64,000 nt of DNA from Leptospiraceae bacterium (GCA_024233835.1 JACKPC010000002.1:705001-769000); one strand, 5' to 3'; numbered from the stretch's first letter, positions 47,575 to 57,248 are shown. Notes: generated from the sequence alone by a model not told the origin. Translations and numbers: made by a program.

Positions 47575-48480
47575 ATGAGTTTAATGAGTTTTGCTTTAAA
47601 AAATGCTTTAAGTCTATCCAGAGTAATATTTGCAAGAGATATAATCCCGAGAAAAGTCGGAAAAGAAGTTCTCGACAGCTATGCTCGATTTGTCCCGGTT
47701 CCGGAAACTCTCCGTATGCAGGAAGACACTCTTGCTGGAGAAATACCGGCTTTATGGGTCTGGGACAGGCTCATTGATGGAACGAAAGTACTATACTACC
47801 TGCATGGTGGAGGCTACCATCTTGGTTCACCTATTACACATAGAAATCTTGCCTATAGAATTGCTTCTACTATAAAAGCCAGGGCTATAATTCCGGATTA
47901 TCGAAAAGCTCCCCTTCATACCTTTCCAGCTCCCATTGAAGATGCAGTAAGAGGCTATGAAGCCCTGTTGAATCGCGGGATTCGGCCGGAAGATATAGTA
48001 ATAGGAGGAGATTCTGCCGGTGGAGGTTTAGCCATAGCCACCCTTATCAGCCTGAGAGACAGAAAGCTCCCCCTGCCTGCATCTTCTTTTGTTTTATCTC
48101 CCTGGGTAGACCTTGAATGCAAAGGGGAATCTACAGATTATAACGCTTCTCTGGACCCCTGGCTAAACCTTTACGCCATAAAGGAATTTTCTCGCAGCTA
48201 CTTGAATGGTACCGATCCCGCTCACCCTTTAGCTTCTCCTATAAATGCCGACCTGAGTGGACTTCCTCCTCTTCTTATCCAGGTTGGGAGCCATGAAATT
48301 CTTCTCGACGATTCAAAACGGCTTCATGCTCGTGCAAAAGAATGCGGACTTGAGTCTAAAATTACCATCTGGGACGAAATGATACATGTATTTCAGGCTT
48401 TTCAGGCTGTTTTTCCGGAAGCCAAGCTTGCTGTAGCTGAAATCGGAGAATTTGTAGAACAAATGGTACCCGTATCGTGA
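47575..48480 (+). CDS. Alpha/beta-hydrolase, HSL-type esterase
   Basis: 301-residue hydrolase of the hormone-sensitive-lipase (alpha/beta-hydrolase 3) family. Oxyanion motif HGGGY (in YYLHGGGYH), nucleophile GDSAGG, and the C-terminal acid/His segments around SHEILLDDSK and HVFQAF. Such enzymes hydrolyse short acyl esters. Start ATG 47575; an alternative ATG is 9 bases downstream. Its stop overlaps the next gene's GTG by 4 bases (GTGA), indicating coupling. Confidence 0.88.
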   Translation: MSLMSFALKNALSLSRVIFARDIIPRKVGKEVLDSYARFVPVPETLRMQEDTLAGEIPALWVWDRLIDGTKVLYYLHGGGYHLGSPITHRNLAYRIASTIKARAIIPDYRKAPLHTFPAPIEDAVRGYEALLNRGIRPEDIVIGGDSAGGGLAIATLISLRDRKLPLPASSFVLSPWVDLECKGESTDYNASLDPWLNLYAIKEFSRSYLNGTDPAHPLASPINADLSGLPPLLIQVGSHEILLDDSKRLHARAKECGLESKITIWDEMIHVFQAFQAVFPEAKLAVAEIGEFVEQMVPVS

Positions 48481-49124
48481 GAAGAGCGTTTCTTTGCACG
48501 GGAGTTTTTCTCTTCCCCTTTTTTTATCTGAACTCCTCTCCTTTATTCTTCCTTTTTCAAAAGCCGGGTGACTTATCCAAAAAAATTGAGGTCTGCTATC
48601 TGGATTCCCGGGCTTCTAAATTTAAATTTCAAGAAAATCATTTTTTAAGAAAAAATCTGAAAAAAAGTCTCGAAGAAATACAAAAAGTTTCTCTTATGAA
48701 TGGAAAGAATAGGATGAATTTTCATGACTGCCTGCACTCTCTGAAATTAAGCGAAAAAGAAAGTATGCACCTAAAGAGAGCCTTCACTGCGTATAAGGAA
48801 CTCTTTTTCGAAACCCTCGAAAATTACAATCGCTGGCTCTTCTCGATTCAGAAAGAAATTCCTGTGACAAAAGATGATTTGCAAAAATTTTCCGATTTTT
48901 ATAGGAGCAAATATAGAATCTATAAACTCTTATTTCTCAATTCGGAATCCCTGCTGGAAAATGAATCTTCTTCCTCAAACCCTAAACTTAGCGATTTTCA
49001 AAACCTCTATCATTCCCTGTACCGTCTTCATTTCTCTTTCTATTCTTCTTTAAAACCCGAGATTCGAAATAGAATCCTGAATAAACTTAGCAATTCTCCC
49101 AAATCGTCCGATGGTATAAACTAA
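48477..49124 (+). CDS. Putative secreted protein, unknown
   Basis: 215 residues starting with a GTG that overlaps the esterase stop. An N-terminal hydrophobic segment (about 5-28) may be a signal or anchor. The rest is helical and rich in Lys, Phe, Tyr and Ser, with two Cys. I recognise no family. Coupling to the esterase suggests a joint function. An 18-base hairpin AAGCCC/GGGCTT (49125-49142) begins right after its stop. Confidence 0.55.
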   Translation: MRRAFLCTGVFLFPFFYLNSSPLFFLFQKPGDLSKKIEVCYLDSRASKFKFQENHFLRKNLKKSLEEIQKVSLMNGKNRMNFHDCLHSLKLSEKESMHLKRAFTAYKELFFETLENYNRWLFSIQKEIPVTKDDLQKFSDFYRSKYRIYKLLFLNSESLLENESSSSNPKLSDFQNLYHSLYRLHFSFYSSLKPEIRNRILNKLSNSPKSSDGIN

Positions 49125-49188
49125 AAGCCCTGATATGGGCTTGACGAAATGCTTTTATTATATTTGAATCATTTCAGGAAAAAGAATT

Positions 49189-49617
49189 ATGAAAAAAATA
49201 GGTTTCGTTTCCGATCATGGTGGGTTTGAACTCAAAGAATATCTGAAATCAAGTCTCTCACAGGAATATGAGGTACTTGATTATGGCACAAATAATACTG
49301 ATTCAGTGGATTATCCAACAATCACCCGCAAAGCTTGTCTTAAGCTTTTAGAGGGTGAAGTAGAGGGCCTTGTATCTCTTTGTGGAACCGGGATTGGAGC
49401 TTCGATGGCAGCCAACAAAGTAAAAGGCATCAGGGCAGCCCTCTGTCATGATGAATATACCGCAGAAATGTCCCGCAGGCATAACAATGCTAATGTTTTG
49501 GTTTTAGGTGGAAGGATTTTAGGAAAAGATCTTGCCCTGAGAATTGTTCAAACCTGGATAAAGTCCCCTTTTGAAGGGGGAAGACACCAGAGAAGAATCG
49601 ACTTACTGGATATATGA
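49189..49617 (+). CDS. rpiB: Ribose-5-phosphate isomerase B
   Basis: Interconverts ribose-5-phosphate and ribulose-5-phosphate. 142 residues; SDHGGFELKEYL, DYGTNNTDSVDYP, the LCGTGIGASMAANKVKGIRAALCHD block with the catalytic Cys, and RRHNNANVLVLGGR are all RpiB/LacAB features. Overlaps the next gene by 4 bases. Confidence 0.95.
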   Translation: MKKIGFVSDHGGFELKEYLKSSLSQEYEVLDYGTNNTDSVDYPTITRKACLKLLEGEVEGLVSLCGTGIGASMAANKVKGIRAALCHDEYTAEMSRRHNNANVLVLGGRILGKDLALRIVQTWIKSPFEGGRHQRRIDLLDI

Positions 49618-51251
49618 TGAGAATTCTACTTCTTTTTTGTTATTTCCTCTTGATTAGTTCTGTATTCGGTGGAGAATTTAGTTTTGGCTCCCTTACAAAA
49701 CACGGCTTTGATGGTATTTATTTAAAAGGCCTGAAAACGTTTCGAGTCAATTCCAAAGAATACAGGCTGGAACTAAAGAAAAGTGATTTTACTCCCTCTG
49801 AATTGTTTTTGGACTTTGAAAATAATAATCCTTCCGACTTGCAGGATAAAAATGGAAAGTATAAAGTCCTTGAATCAAACTATTCGGTCGTAGAATCAGA
49901 AAACCGAATGGGAAAACGTTACGCTTCCTTTTCAGCGAAAAATAGTTTCATTTCGATAGACCCAAATCATCACCTATTAGGCTCATCTTCGATAACAGAG
50001 ACTTTCTATATTTCTTTTTTTCTGATTCCCGGAGTCCTGGAAAAAAATTCAAACCTGATTTCAAAGTCCTATATCACAATGGGGAAGAAATTTGGTCTGG
50101 AATGTAATGTAATTAACAATCATATAGAAGTTTATTTCCAAAATCTTTTTCATTTTGGAAAAGGATTTAGTAAAAGCTTTCTACTAAAAAGTTCCGACAA
50201 ATTACCCTCCGGAGAATGGACACATGTGGTCATAACCATAAACCCTACAGACGGTAAGGTTGAACTTTTTGAAAACGGGATACGAAAAGATTCTTTCCTG
50301 GCGGTGAAAAGCACTTATGACTCAACCGTATTATCTTTCGGTTTTCATTCGAATGACACAAGTCCTTTTTATATAGGTAAGAACTTTTATGGAAAAATGG
50401 ATAACTTCTTTGTTGGTGAAGGAGAACCCGATTTTGAGTTTCTAACCATTCCCTATAAAAAAGTTAAGTATGATCCTATTGCCGCGACAGCCAGCCAGTA
50501 TTTGGGAGAGGCCCTATCCCCGGTTCTAAGAACGAAGTATTCGAATGCTTTACCTATACATTTACAATACTCGGTAGAACAACCGGAAGGAACCCATTAC
50601 GAAATTCTGTACAGATTTTCCGATACCATCTTCGCAGAAGATTCCAAAGAACCGGTATGGAAAAAGGCAGAACGTTTTGAAGAGGAAGAACGACCCCGCT
50701 TTCAATACTATCAATGGAAAGCAATATTACGTTCTGATTATAGTGGAAGATTCACACCTTCTTTAAAAAGTGTACAATTAAAGTATCTTGAATCCAAGCC
50801 ACCGGATCCTCCCACTGGCCTGCGTATTACCCGGAAAAAAACTTACAGAGATGAATTAAAAGTTTGTCTTGCCTGGAATTCAAACCACGAAGACGAGGTT
50901 AAAGAAGGGGGTGGTTATGTCATCCACTATGGTATAAACCCCGATCGCATGGTTGCGAGTATTTATATGGATGCCGGTGGAAATAAAATTACAGGTTTAC
51001 AGGAAGGAAGAAACTTGGATAATGAATATACTGCCCTGACTTTTTGTATTGATAATGATACCATCTATAGAAATGCAGAACTACAGGCGGACAGAAATCT
51101 TCTTACATTTAAAAGAGGGATCAGTTATTATTTCAAGGTGAGTTCCTATAACCGCTTCTTTAATTTTCAAAGAAAACTGGGTCAGGATCAAAAAAGTAAA
51201 CCTTCCAAACCCGTAATTTATACTTTTCCATCTTATGTATCAGAAGAATAA
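49614..51251 (+). CDS. Secreted LamG/fibronectin-III-like protein
   Basis: 545 residues with a signal peptide (cleavage near SVFGGEF). The middle (about 90-270) has a concanavalin/LamG-like jelly-roll pattern (TETFYISFFL; GEWTHVVITINPTDGKVELFENG; FYIGKNFYGKMDNFFVGEG). The C-terminal part (about 395-540) begins PPDPPTGLRITRK, a fibronectin-III-like segment. Probably an envelope or extracellular adhesion/carbohydrate-binding protein. Starts inside rpiB (ATGA overlap). Its last 19 bases overlap the convergent PIN-like gene. Confidence 0.75.
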   Translation: MMRILLLFCYFLLISSVFGGEFSFGSLTKHGFDGIYLKGLKTFRVNSKEYRLELKKSDFTPSELFLDFENNNPSDLQDKNGKYKVLESNYSVVESENRMGKRYASFSAKNSFISIDPNHHLLGSSSITETFYISFFLIPGVLEKNSNLISKSYITMGKKFGLECNVINNHIEVYFQNLFHFGKGFSKSFLLKSSDKLPSGEWTHVVITINPTDGKVELFENGIRKDSFLAVKSTYDSTVLSFGFHSNDTSPFYIGKNFYGKMDNFFVGEGEPDFEFLTIPYKKVKYDPIAATASQYLGEALSPVLRTKYSNALPIHLQYSVEQPEGTHYEILYRFSDTIFAEDSKEPVWKKAERFEEEERPRFQYYQWKAILRSDYSGRFTPSLKSVQLKYLESKPPDPPTGLRITRKKTYRDELKVCLAWNSNHEDEVKEGGGYVIHYGINPDRMVASIYMDAGGNKITGLQEGRNLDNEYTALTFCIDNDTIYRNAELQADRNLLTFKRGISYYFKVSSYNRFFNFQRKLGQDQKSKPSKPVIYTFPSYVSEE

Positions 51252-51637
51252 ACTTTCTCTACACGAATAAGACCCTGCTTTTCGAGGCGGGGTCCCGTAT
51301 CTATTATCTTATCAATTCCATTTGCATGGCTAACAATAAGTTCCAGTGCTTCTCTATCATTAATACCATATTTTTCTTTATACGAAGGAATAAACATTAG
51401 ATCTTCCGGATTCAGGGGAAAAATCTTTTCCAGAATTGTATGGAAATAGTTCAGAACCTGTTTTTTTTCCGAAGGTACCTCAATTTCCTTTGCTAATTCC
51501 ATGAGAGAATATGCAGATGCAAAAAGTTTTTGATTTTGTTGTATACTTTTCTCAAGAAAAAGCTTCAGTTCCTGTTTCTCCTGTCTATTCTTCTCAATGC
51601 AAAGTCTTAAAACCGGGTACGTTAAGAGGTATTTCAT
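51233..51637 (-). CDS. PIN-like protein, degenerate
   Basis: 134 residues with a PIN (VapC-type RNase) outline: the N-terminal strand LLTYPVL, the helix SAYSLMELAKE (conserved Glu), NDREALELIVSHANGID and IIDTGPRL. The first catalytic Asp of LLDTNVL-type openings is replaced (LLTYP), so activity is doubtful. Its start overlaps the stop of an RHH-like gene by 4 bases, the classical antitoxin-toxin order. It could be a decayed toxin or a repurposed domain. Confidence 0.5.
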   Translation of the reverse strand: MKYLLTYPVLRLCIEKNRQEKQELKLFLEKSIQQNQKLFASAYSLMELAKEIEVPSEKKQVLNYFHTILEKIFPLNPEDLMFIPSYKEKYGINDREALELIVSHANGIDKIIDTGPRLEKQGLIRVEKVYSSDT

Positions 51638-51828
51638 AAGATCTCTAATTCAAACAGGCCTCTCAAAGCCATTAACCTGTCATAGGAAGAGTGAAGCTGA
51701 AGCTCATTTTGCAAACTGTAACGGATAAGCTCCGCACTGGATATATTTCTTTTTTCTGCTTCTTTACGTAAAACTTCAAACTCCAGTTCAGAAAAAAGAA
51801 TTTGGAAACGCCTGCTCTTTTCTTTCAC
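51634..51828 (-). CDS. Ribbon-helix-helix (CopG/antitoxin-like) protein
   Basis: 64 residues with a beta strand RFQILFS followed by two helices (LEFEVLRKEAEKR, SSAELIRYSLQNEL), the RHH plan of DNA-binding antitoxins. Overlaps both neighbours by 4 bases (upstream TPR gene and downstream PIN-like gene). Probably binds its own promoter region and the PIN-like protein, but no promoter separates it from the upstream genes. Confidence 0.65.
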   Translation of the reverse strand: MKEKSRRFQILFSELEFEVLRKEAEKRNISSAELIRYSLQNELQLHSSYDRLMALRGLFELEIL

Positions 51829-52436
51829 CTGCTTACCTCTTCATATTTTTGAAAATAAATCCGGGCCTCTGAGTATTTTCCCATTTCCTCATATAAGGAA
51901 GCTATATTATAATAAGCTTCTTTATGTATATAATGACGAATACTCTTCTGAAATAACTGAATTGCGAAATCATATTTTTGAAGATAAACATTTGAAAGAG
52001 CATGATAAAAATAGTATTTTGCAATCTCTTCCTGTTTTTTTTGGAGGAATTGTTTTTTTTGTTCGTTCAAGTTAGCATCCGGTGGAGGATATAATTTAAG
52101 CAGTAGGGAAATATTTTTTGCAAAAAGAAAAGAGGCTTTTTGATAGTTTGAATGTAAAACCTGCCTTTTCTCCTCCTTATCATACACATTATCTTCAGCA
52201 TGAATTACGGGTAAATCACTTCGAAACAAAAGAGATGTTGCATAAATCAATTGAAGGCTAATATTCTCTTTTTGTAAACTAAGATATTTTTGAATGTATG
52301 GAAGACTCTCAGTATACTTTTTTTCCTGTTGAAGGTCTTGAATTTTTCTATATAGAAGACTTAACTTTTCATGTTTCCCCTCTGCAAAAAGTATATGAGA
52401 AAATAAAAAAATACTTAAAAGTAAAACTTGTCTCAT
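51825..52436 (-). CDS. Exported TPR protein
   Basis: 203 residues: a signal peptide (cleavage near LFAEGK), then TPR-like helical pairs, clearest at about 142-200 (YYFYHALSNVYLQKYDFAIQLFQKS; AYYNIASLYEEMGKYSEARIYFQKY). TPRs mediate protein contacts. Follows the 397-residue gene by 1 base and overlaps the RHH gene by 4 bases. Confidence 0.7.
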   Translation of the reverse strand: MRQVLLLSIFLFSHILFAEGKHEKLSLLYRKIQDLQQEKKYTESLPYIQKYLSLQKENISLQLIYATSLLFRSDLPVIHAEDNVYDKEEKRQVLHSNYQKASFLFAKNISLLLKLYPPPDANLNEQKKQFLQKKQEEIAKYYFYHALSNVYLQKYDFAIQLFQKSIRHYIHKEAYYNIASLYEEMGKYSEARIYFQKYEEVSR

Positions 52437-52437
52437 A

Positions 52438-53631
52438 TTAAAAGTACATATACAGATTCCTTCCTTCTTCCGGATACTTATGGGATTGTAAAATAAAATT
52501 TAAGCGATTTCCATATCTCCTATTAAGGAATTCTTCGATTTCTAATTTACGGTTTTCTACTGCCATGAATATAAACGAATGAGCAGAAAATTCCAAAACC
52601 ACTTCTTTCTCCCTGAGAAGAACACTTACATCCTCTAATAACTTCCTACGCTCCTCTTCTTTAAAAATGTCCTTTTCGGATAGCAGGGAAAATTTTACTT
52701 TTATTATAAAAAAAGATAAGGCTCCATCACGGGTATGATGTTTCAAACTCAGCATTAGTTTATTGAGGGCATCCCGTCTGGAACTTTCAAGATGAAAATT
52801 CTGCTCTTCTTCTTTATTAATTACCGGAATAATTAGCTCTTTTGCCTGCAAGACTTCTTCGTATAAAGGCTCCAAATCCATAGTTTTTGGCTCAGAACTA
52901 TAAAATAAGGTAAGCGTAAATTCTACAGGAGGAAAATGAAAATATAATTGCTGTAAATAGTTAAATTCTTCCAGACTTCTTTTAGAGAACTTCTTTTGAA
53001 AGTAAGGATCTGCTTTCATTTTATCATCTATACTGATAATCTGAATTTTGACTTCCTCAGGTTTGAAAACTTTATCATTCTTATCAAACATGAAATTCAA
53101 TTTCATATCCTGATCAAAGCCTGAAGAAACAAAAGGAATAAAACAGGATGTAAAAGCTGAAAAATAATTAAGAGAAAAAACCTCAGAAGAATAACGTTTT
53201 ATAAGTTTCTCAAAAAACTGTTGAAGCCCTTCCTTCTGTTTTCCGAGGACATGTACCTTGTAGAAAATAGATAATTCCTCTTCTTCCCGGGAAGAAAAAT
53301 AAACCTTTCCCTCAGGCTCCTCTTTCTCTTCTTCCGGAAGTTCTTCCCTTTTTTCTGAATCTGTTTCCGTTTCAGACGCTGTTACCTTTCCGATTAAAGA
53401 TTTAAGTTCCGGATTAAAAATTCGGTTTCTTTTACTTTCTATCTGAGGAGGTAATTGGTTTTCTTCTTCACTTTTTTTCCTGGCTTTACGTATTATGGAA
53501 GGAGTTATAAATGTATTCTTCAAATCCTTCGCTTTTAGATCAAAGGGTAAAAGAAAAATTTTTCTCGTCTTTGCATTACCTTCAAAATTTTCCTGTAAAC
53601 CGGTATTTATATCCAGGTCTTTTCCTTTCAA
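52438..53631 (-). CDS. Unknown protein, 397 residues
   Basis: No recognised family. Soluble, highly charged; residues about 85-125 are Glu-rich and likely disordered. The C-terminal two-thirds have alternating strands and helices with aromatic clusters (FNYLQQLYFHFPPVEFTLTLFYSSEP). No signal peptide or membrane segment. It lies in the chain between the 1091-residue membrane TPR protein (62 bases) and the exported TPR protein (1 base). Confidence 0.6.
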   Translation of the reverse strand: MKGKDLDINTGLQENFEGNAKTRKIFLLPFDLKAKDLKNTFITPSIIRKARKKSEEENQLPPQIESKRNRIFNPELKSLIGKVTASETETDSEKREELPEEEKEEPEGKVYFSSREEEELSIFYKVHVLGKQKEGLQQFFEKLIKRYSSEVFSLNYFSAFTSCFIPFVSSGFDQDMKLNFMFDKNDKVFKPEEVKIQIISIDDKMKADPYFQKKFSKRSLEEFNYLQQLYFHFPPVEFTLTLFYSSEPKTMDLEPLYEEVLQAKELIIPVINKEEEQNFHLESSRRDALNKLMLSLKHHTRDGALSFFIIKVKFSLLSEKDIFKEEERRKLLEDVSVLLREKEVVLEFSAHSFIFMAVENRKLEIEEFLNRRYGNRLNFILQSHKYPEEGRNLYMYF

Positions 53632-53693
53632 AATTCACCTCTTTCCCCCTTCAGATTGGAGAAACTCGGATAAATTTCAAGTCTATTTTTTGT

Positions 53694-56600
53694 CTATTCC
53701 GGATTTACAATGTCCCATTCCAAAAGTTCTTTCAGGTGATTCAAGCGTTCCTGGATATGCCCGTATTCATCGGCTTCCACAGCATTCTGACAATGAAACT
53801 CGGCAAGAGGGGTAAAAGCGGGGTTCCCATTCTTTACCTTTAAATAATAAGCAAAAGCAAGGTGGTATTCCGAATAAAAATCAAACTCAAGACTTCTTGC
53901 CTTCTTAATCTCATCAATTCCCTCATCGAGAAGGCCCTTGACTCGAATGAAATACCAGCCTTTCACATCATAAAAAAGTGCCTGATCGCTTTTCTTTTTA
54001 GAAGTAAAGGCTGTTTCGAGTTTATGAAAGATTTTGGATTCATTCTTTAAAGGAATTTCTCTTTCAGAGTGATAGATAAGATAATATAAAAGAGATCGAA
54101 AGTAAATTTCCATACTTTCCGGATCGGAGGACTTATCTTTCATTTCATCCAGTAAGGCTGATAAAATTTCCTCAGCTTCATTATATTTATGATTCAGAGT
54201 AAAAAGCAAGCCAAGAAAACTTCTTGACTCATGCGGATAAGCACCCAGATTCACTGCTATTTTTAAGTGACTTATCGCCTGATCGGTTCGATTACTTTTC
54301 ATATATAAAAAACCCAACCAGTAGTGAAGTTTCCCCCGTTCGAGAAGTAATGCAATACTATCACCGGAAATAAGCGAGTCACTTTCTAAAATATCCAGGG
54401 CATAATGGTTGAATTCAATCCCCTTTTCTATAGCTTTTCGTCTTTCAGATTTATCTAATAAAGTTTCACTACGTATATAATAAATTCTTCCTATATAGGT
54501 AAGACTATCCGCATTAGGTTTGTGATTGAAAGCTCTTTCAAACTCGGCTTCAGCCTTATCCAAATTATCCATCGCCAAAAAGACCCGACCCATTAATAAA
54601 TGAACTTTATCTGAATCAGGAAAAAGAGATAAAGCATGTTCGAGATACAGCATAGCTGAGGAAAAATCTTTCAAATAAAATGAGAAGAGAGCAAGGTCTC
54701 TATAATATAAGAGTTCTCTTGTTTCCTTTTTATGTTTCTCTGCTAATAAAACTATCGCTTCTTCTGCCAGACTTTTTGCCTTTTCATATTGACCCAGGCG
54801 AAACAGGGCCCTGGAAAGTTGAAACTGTAGCCTGGCAAAAGCCCATTGTAGGGCGAGGGAACGGTTTCCTTTTTGAATTTCATCAGCTAATTCATGACGT
54901 TTATGATTTAGTGTTTTATAATATATTTTTAAAGGTTCGACTTTCTCATTTTCGATGCAGGCATTTGCAGTCCGAATATAAGAAAGACTCTTTTTCTTTT
55001 CGGGTTCCTCGATTAAAGCATAAACCTGGGATAGCTTTTCAAGTTGCTTTTCGTTCAGCCTGGAAGGAAATTGTAAGCTTATCTCACAACAATAAAGAGC
55101 TGCCTTCTTATTTTCCAGTTTTAACATTTCCTTCTTCTGTTTTCGATATAAAGCAGCATAAATAAGAGCAAGTTCAATTCTATAATCTTCCTTGTCTTCA
55201 ATGCCAATAGCGGTATGCAAGGCTTCCCTGGCCCTATCCAGATCAGAGCTTTCTTTTAAGCATATCGCATAATCATAATATACCGAAGACTCTACAGGAT
55301 TAAAAGAAACCGCCTGTTGCAGGGTATAAATGGCTTTCTTATAACTTAGAAGTTTTTGAGTAAGTCCTAAGTTACGCAAACAGGAAATGGCAGTCTCCAC
55401 ATACACTCTATCTTTCTGGTTCCGAAAACGAGCCCTACAAAGATACTTCCAGGCAATATAAACAGAAACTCTGCGAATATATAAGCAATCTCTTAATTTA
55501 GATTTATCAGCTATTGCCAGATCTGTTTCCAGGCTATCCATAGCCAGAGCCAATAAATCCCATACTTTAGCATCTTCTAATTTAATTTTTAAAATTTGTT
55601 TACAGTATAAAATAACATCATCGTATTTTTTCTTCTGTCGGTATAACAGAGCCAGGGCATAAAAGGAATCGGTATGGCTCGGGTTTGCTGCGATTGCTTT
55701 TCGAAACGAAATTTCAGCTGCCTCAATTTTTCCCAGGTCTCTATACACAATACCGAGATTATAATGACAGGCAAAAAAAGCCTGATCTTCTCTCAGAGCA
55801 TTTAAGAAATTCTTTTCGGCTTCATATAAAAGAATTTTCTTCTGTCGATTCATCTGAAGAGTATCCCTGTACTTTCGCAGGCCTTTCGTATAGTCCCGGA
55901 CGGCTCTCCAACGTTTCGTTCCTATATTTACGAGATCAGTAAAAACTCGGTAAGAGAGTTCTTCGGTCATGCTATATAATGCCTGGGATAGAGACTCCGA
56001 ATTTGAAGGATAAGGACTTTCTACTTTCCAGGAACCTTTCATCCCTCCTCCGCTAATATTCGCAATCATGCAAAGTTTGGCTCCTTCCCGTAAAACCAGA
56101 CCGTGCAGGCGAGGCCCCTGAACCAATTTTGCAATAATCCCCAGAATAGAAGCGAGAGGAATTTTAATGGGACCGAAACTAATTTCAACACTGGTTCCAC
56201 CGGTTACTTCTTTCAGGGCTTTTCCTATATCTTCAATACTCAAACCGGCTTCAATTACATTGCCCCTGATACGAGACGAAGCAGCCTCATCAATAATACG
56301 GTATAAAGTAGTAAGAAAAGAAAACTCTCCCATCAGACTCGGAGCCAGGCCATTCAAATAGAGACTAACTGATTCATCTCCACTTAAATTTTCAAAGGGG
56401 CTTACATGAATACGTTTTCTGGCCTGTATCGCTTGATAAATAAAAAGTAAGATCACCGACATAGCCAGAATTTTCAAAAAGGTTCCTGCTTGAAGAATGT
56501 CACTGAGTTGAATCAAACGTATCGTTCGAATGGTATCTAATAGCTGGTTTTGAACCTTTTCACTGTATATCTGTTGTAAATCAATTTCCCGAATAAATTG

Positions 56601-56969
56601 AGAGCTGGATAATTTAAGCAGGTAATCATGTAACATTAATAAAAGACCGGACAAAATAAAGACAAGAAAAAAAGGACGGCTTCCACTCTTCATCCAGCGT
56701 AAAAAGCGTCCGAAGAACGAAGCTGAATAAAAATATAACCTTTGAAGGGAATAGTTATAATAAGAAAAAAAATATAACCAGATAAGAAAAAATAAGAAGA
56801 AAAAAATAGGGAAAGGAATAGAAATTAAGTCAAGATAGGGAATCATCTTCCCTGAAATAAGCTCCGGGAAAAAAGGCCGAAACAAAAAATAGGACTGAAT
56901 CAAACCCAAGAAAAAAAGTAAGGAAGTAAAAAGGGAATAATACCTTGCTGTAAACAAAACAAGCTTCAT
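53694..56969 (-). CDS. Large membrane protein with TPR repeats
   Basis: 1091 residues. Four or so N-terminal membrane segments (about 5-30, 38-70, 90-115, 155-180), then a globular region (about 185-345) containing a SPFENLSGDESVSLYLNGLAPSL motif like the opening of many TPR-adjacent nucleotidyl-cyclase-type linkers. From about 390 to 1085 there are numerous TPR units (for example ACHYNLGIVYRDLGKIEAAEISFRKAI, DSFYALALLYRQKKKYDDVILYCKQI). Likely an inner-membrane scaffold with the TPRs exposed to one side. Leads the operon. Substrate or partner unknown. Confidence 0.75.
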   Translation of the reverse strand: MKLVLFTARYYSLFTSLLFFLGLIQSYFLFRPFFPELISGKMIPYLDLISIPFPIFFFLFFLIWLYFFSYYNYSLQRLYFYSASFFGRFLRWMKSGSRPFFLVFILSGLLLMLHDYLLKLSSSQFIREIDLQQIYSEKVQNQLLDTIRTIRLIQLSDILQAGTFLKILAMSVILLFIYQAIQARKRIHVSPFENLSGDESVSLYLNGLAPSLMGEFSFLTTLYRIIDEAASSRIRGNVIEAGLSIEDIGKALKEVTGGTSVEISFGPIKIPLASILGIIAKLVQGPRLHGLVLREGAKLCMIANISGGGMKGSWKVESPYPSNSESLSQALYSMTEELSYRVFTDLVNIGTKRWRAVRDYTKGLRKYRDTLQMNRQKKILLYEAEKNFLNALREDQAFFACHYNLGIVYRDLGKIEAAEISFRKAIAANPSHTDSFYALALLYRQKKKYDDVILYCKQILKIKLEDAKVWDLLALAMDSLETDLAIADKSKLRDCLYIRRVSVYIAWKYLCRARFRNQKDRVYVETAISCLRNLGLTQKLLSYKKAIYTLQQAVSFNPVESSVYYDYAICLKESSDLDRAREALHTAIGIEDKEDYRIELALIYAALYRKQKKEMLKLENKKAALYCCEISLQFPSRLNEKQLEKLSQVYALIEEPEKKKSLSYIRTANACIENEKVEPLKIYYKTLNHKRHELADEIQKGNRSLALQWAFARLQFQLSRALFRLGQYEKAKSLAEEAIVLLAEKHKKETRELLYYRDLALFSFYLKDFSSAMLYLEHALSLFPDSDKVHLLMGRVFLAMDNLDKAEAEFERAFNHKPNADSLTYIGRIYYIRSETLLDKSERRKAIEKGIEFNHYALDILESDSLISGDSIALLLERGKLHYWLGFLYMKSNRTDQAISHLKIAVNLGAYPHESRSFLGLLFTLNHKYNEAEEILSALLDEMKDKSSDPESMEIYFRSLLYYLIYHSEREIPLKNESKIFHKLETAFTSKKKSDQALFYDVKGWYFIRVKGLLDEGIDEIKKARSLEFDFYSEYHLAFAYYLKVKNGNPAFTPLAEFHCQNAVEADEYGHIQERLNHLKELLEWDIVNPE

Positions 56970-57065
56970 AAACAGGTTTACTTTGTCCCGGTATCAAAAA
57001 GAATCAAGTCTTTTTACGATTGGCCGGATTATAAAATTTTTCCTCTGTGAGTAAAATCAAGCGCT
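56970..57065. other. Upstream region of the TPR operon
   Basis: Short spacer before the 1091-residue gene, running into the gene remnant. No gene seen. The operon promoter must lie in this or the next segment. Confidence 0.3.
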
Positions 57066-57248
57066 TCATATTCCCCAGAGGTAAATTGTTTTACCAGTAT
57101 ATTCCATCTCCCGCATAAAAAGCTTTTCTTCCCAGGGCTTATCTTTTGTCCTGTCAAAGATAATTAGGTGAGCTTCTTCTGCATTGCATTTGTCGCGATA
57201 GATACTTACCTGTTCGAACTCCCTCTGCCTTCGGTTGCTGAGTGAAAT
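57066..57248 (-). pseudogene. C-terminal remnant of an AAA-ATPase/PD-(D/E)XK-type protein
   Basis: A 60-codon frame with no start that reads ...FEQVSIYRDKCNAEEAHLIIFDR, KPWEEKLFMREMEYTGKTIYLWGI and stop. HLIIFDR...W-E-K-F...Y-x-G-K-x-I-x-x-W-G is the typical end of a group of nuclease-fold ATPases. Upstream in-frame TAA and no further similarity mark it as a fragment. Confidence 0.5.

Noticed and set aside
51233..51828. An active mobile VapBC toxin-antitoxin module
   Set aside because: The pair is embedded in an operon and the first catalytic Asp of the PIN-like protein is missing; kept as PIN-like only.
54680..55165. 161-codon plus-strand frame inside the TPR gene
   Set aside because: Antisense to a long TPR-coding frame with clear protein motifs; no ribosome site.
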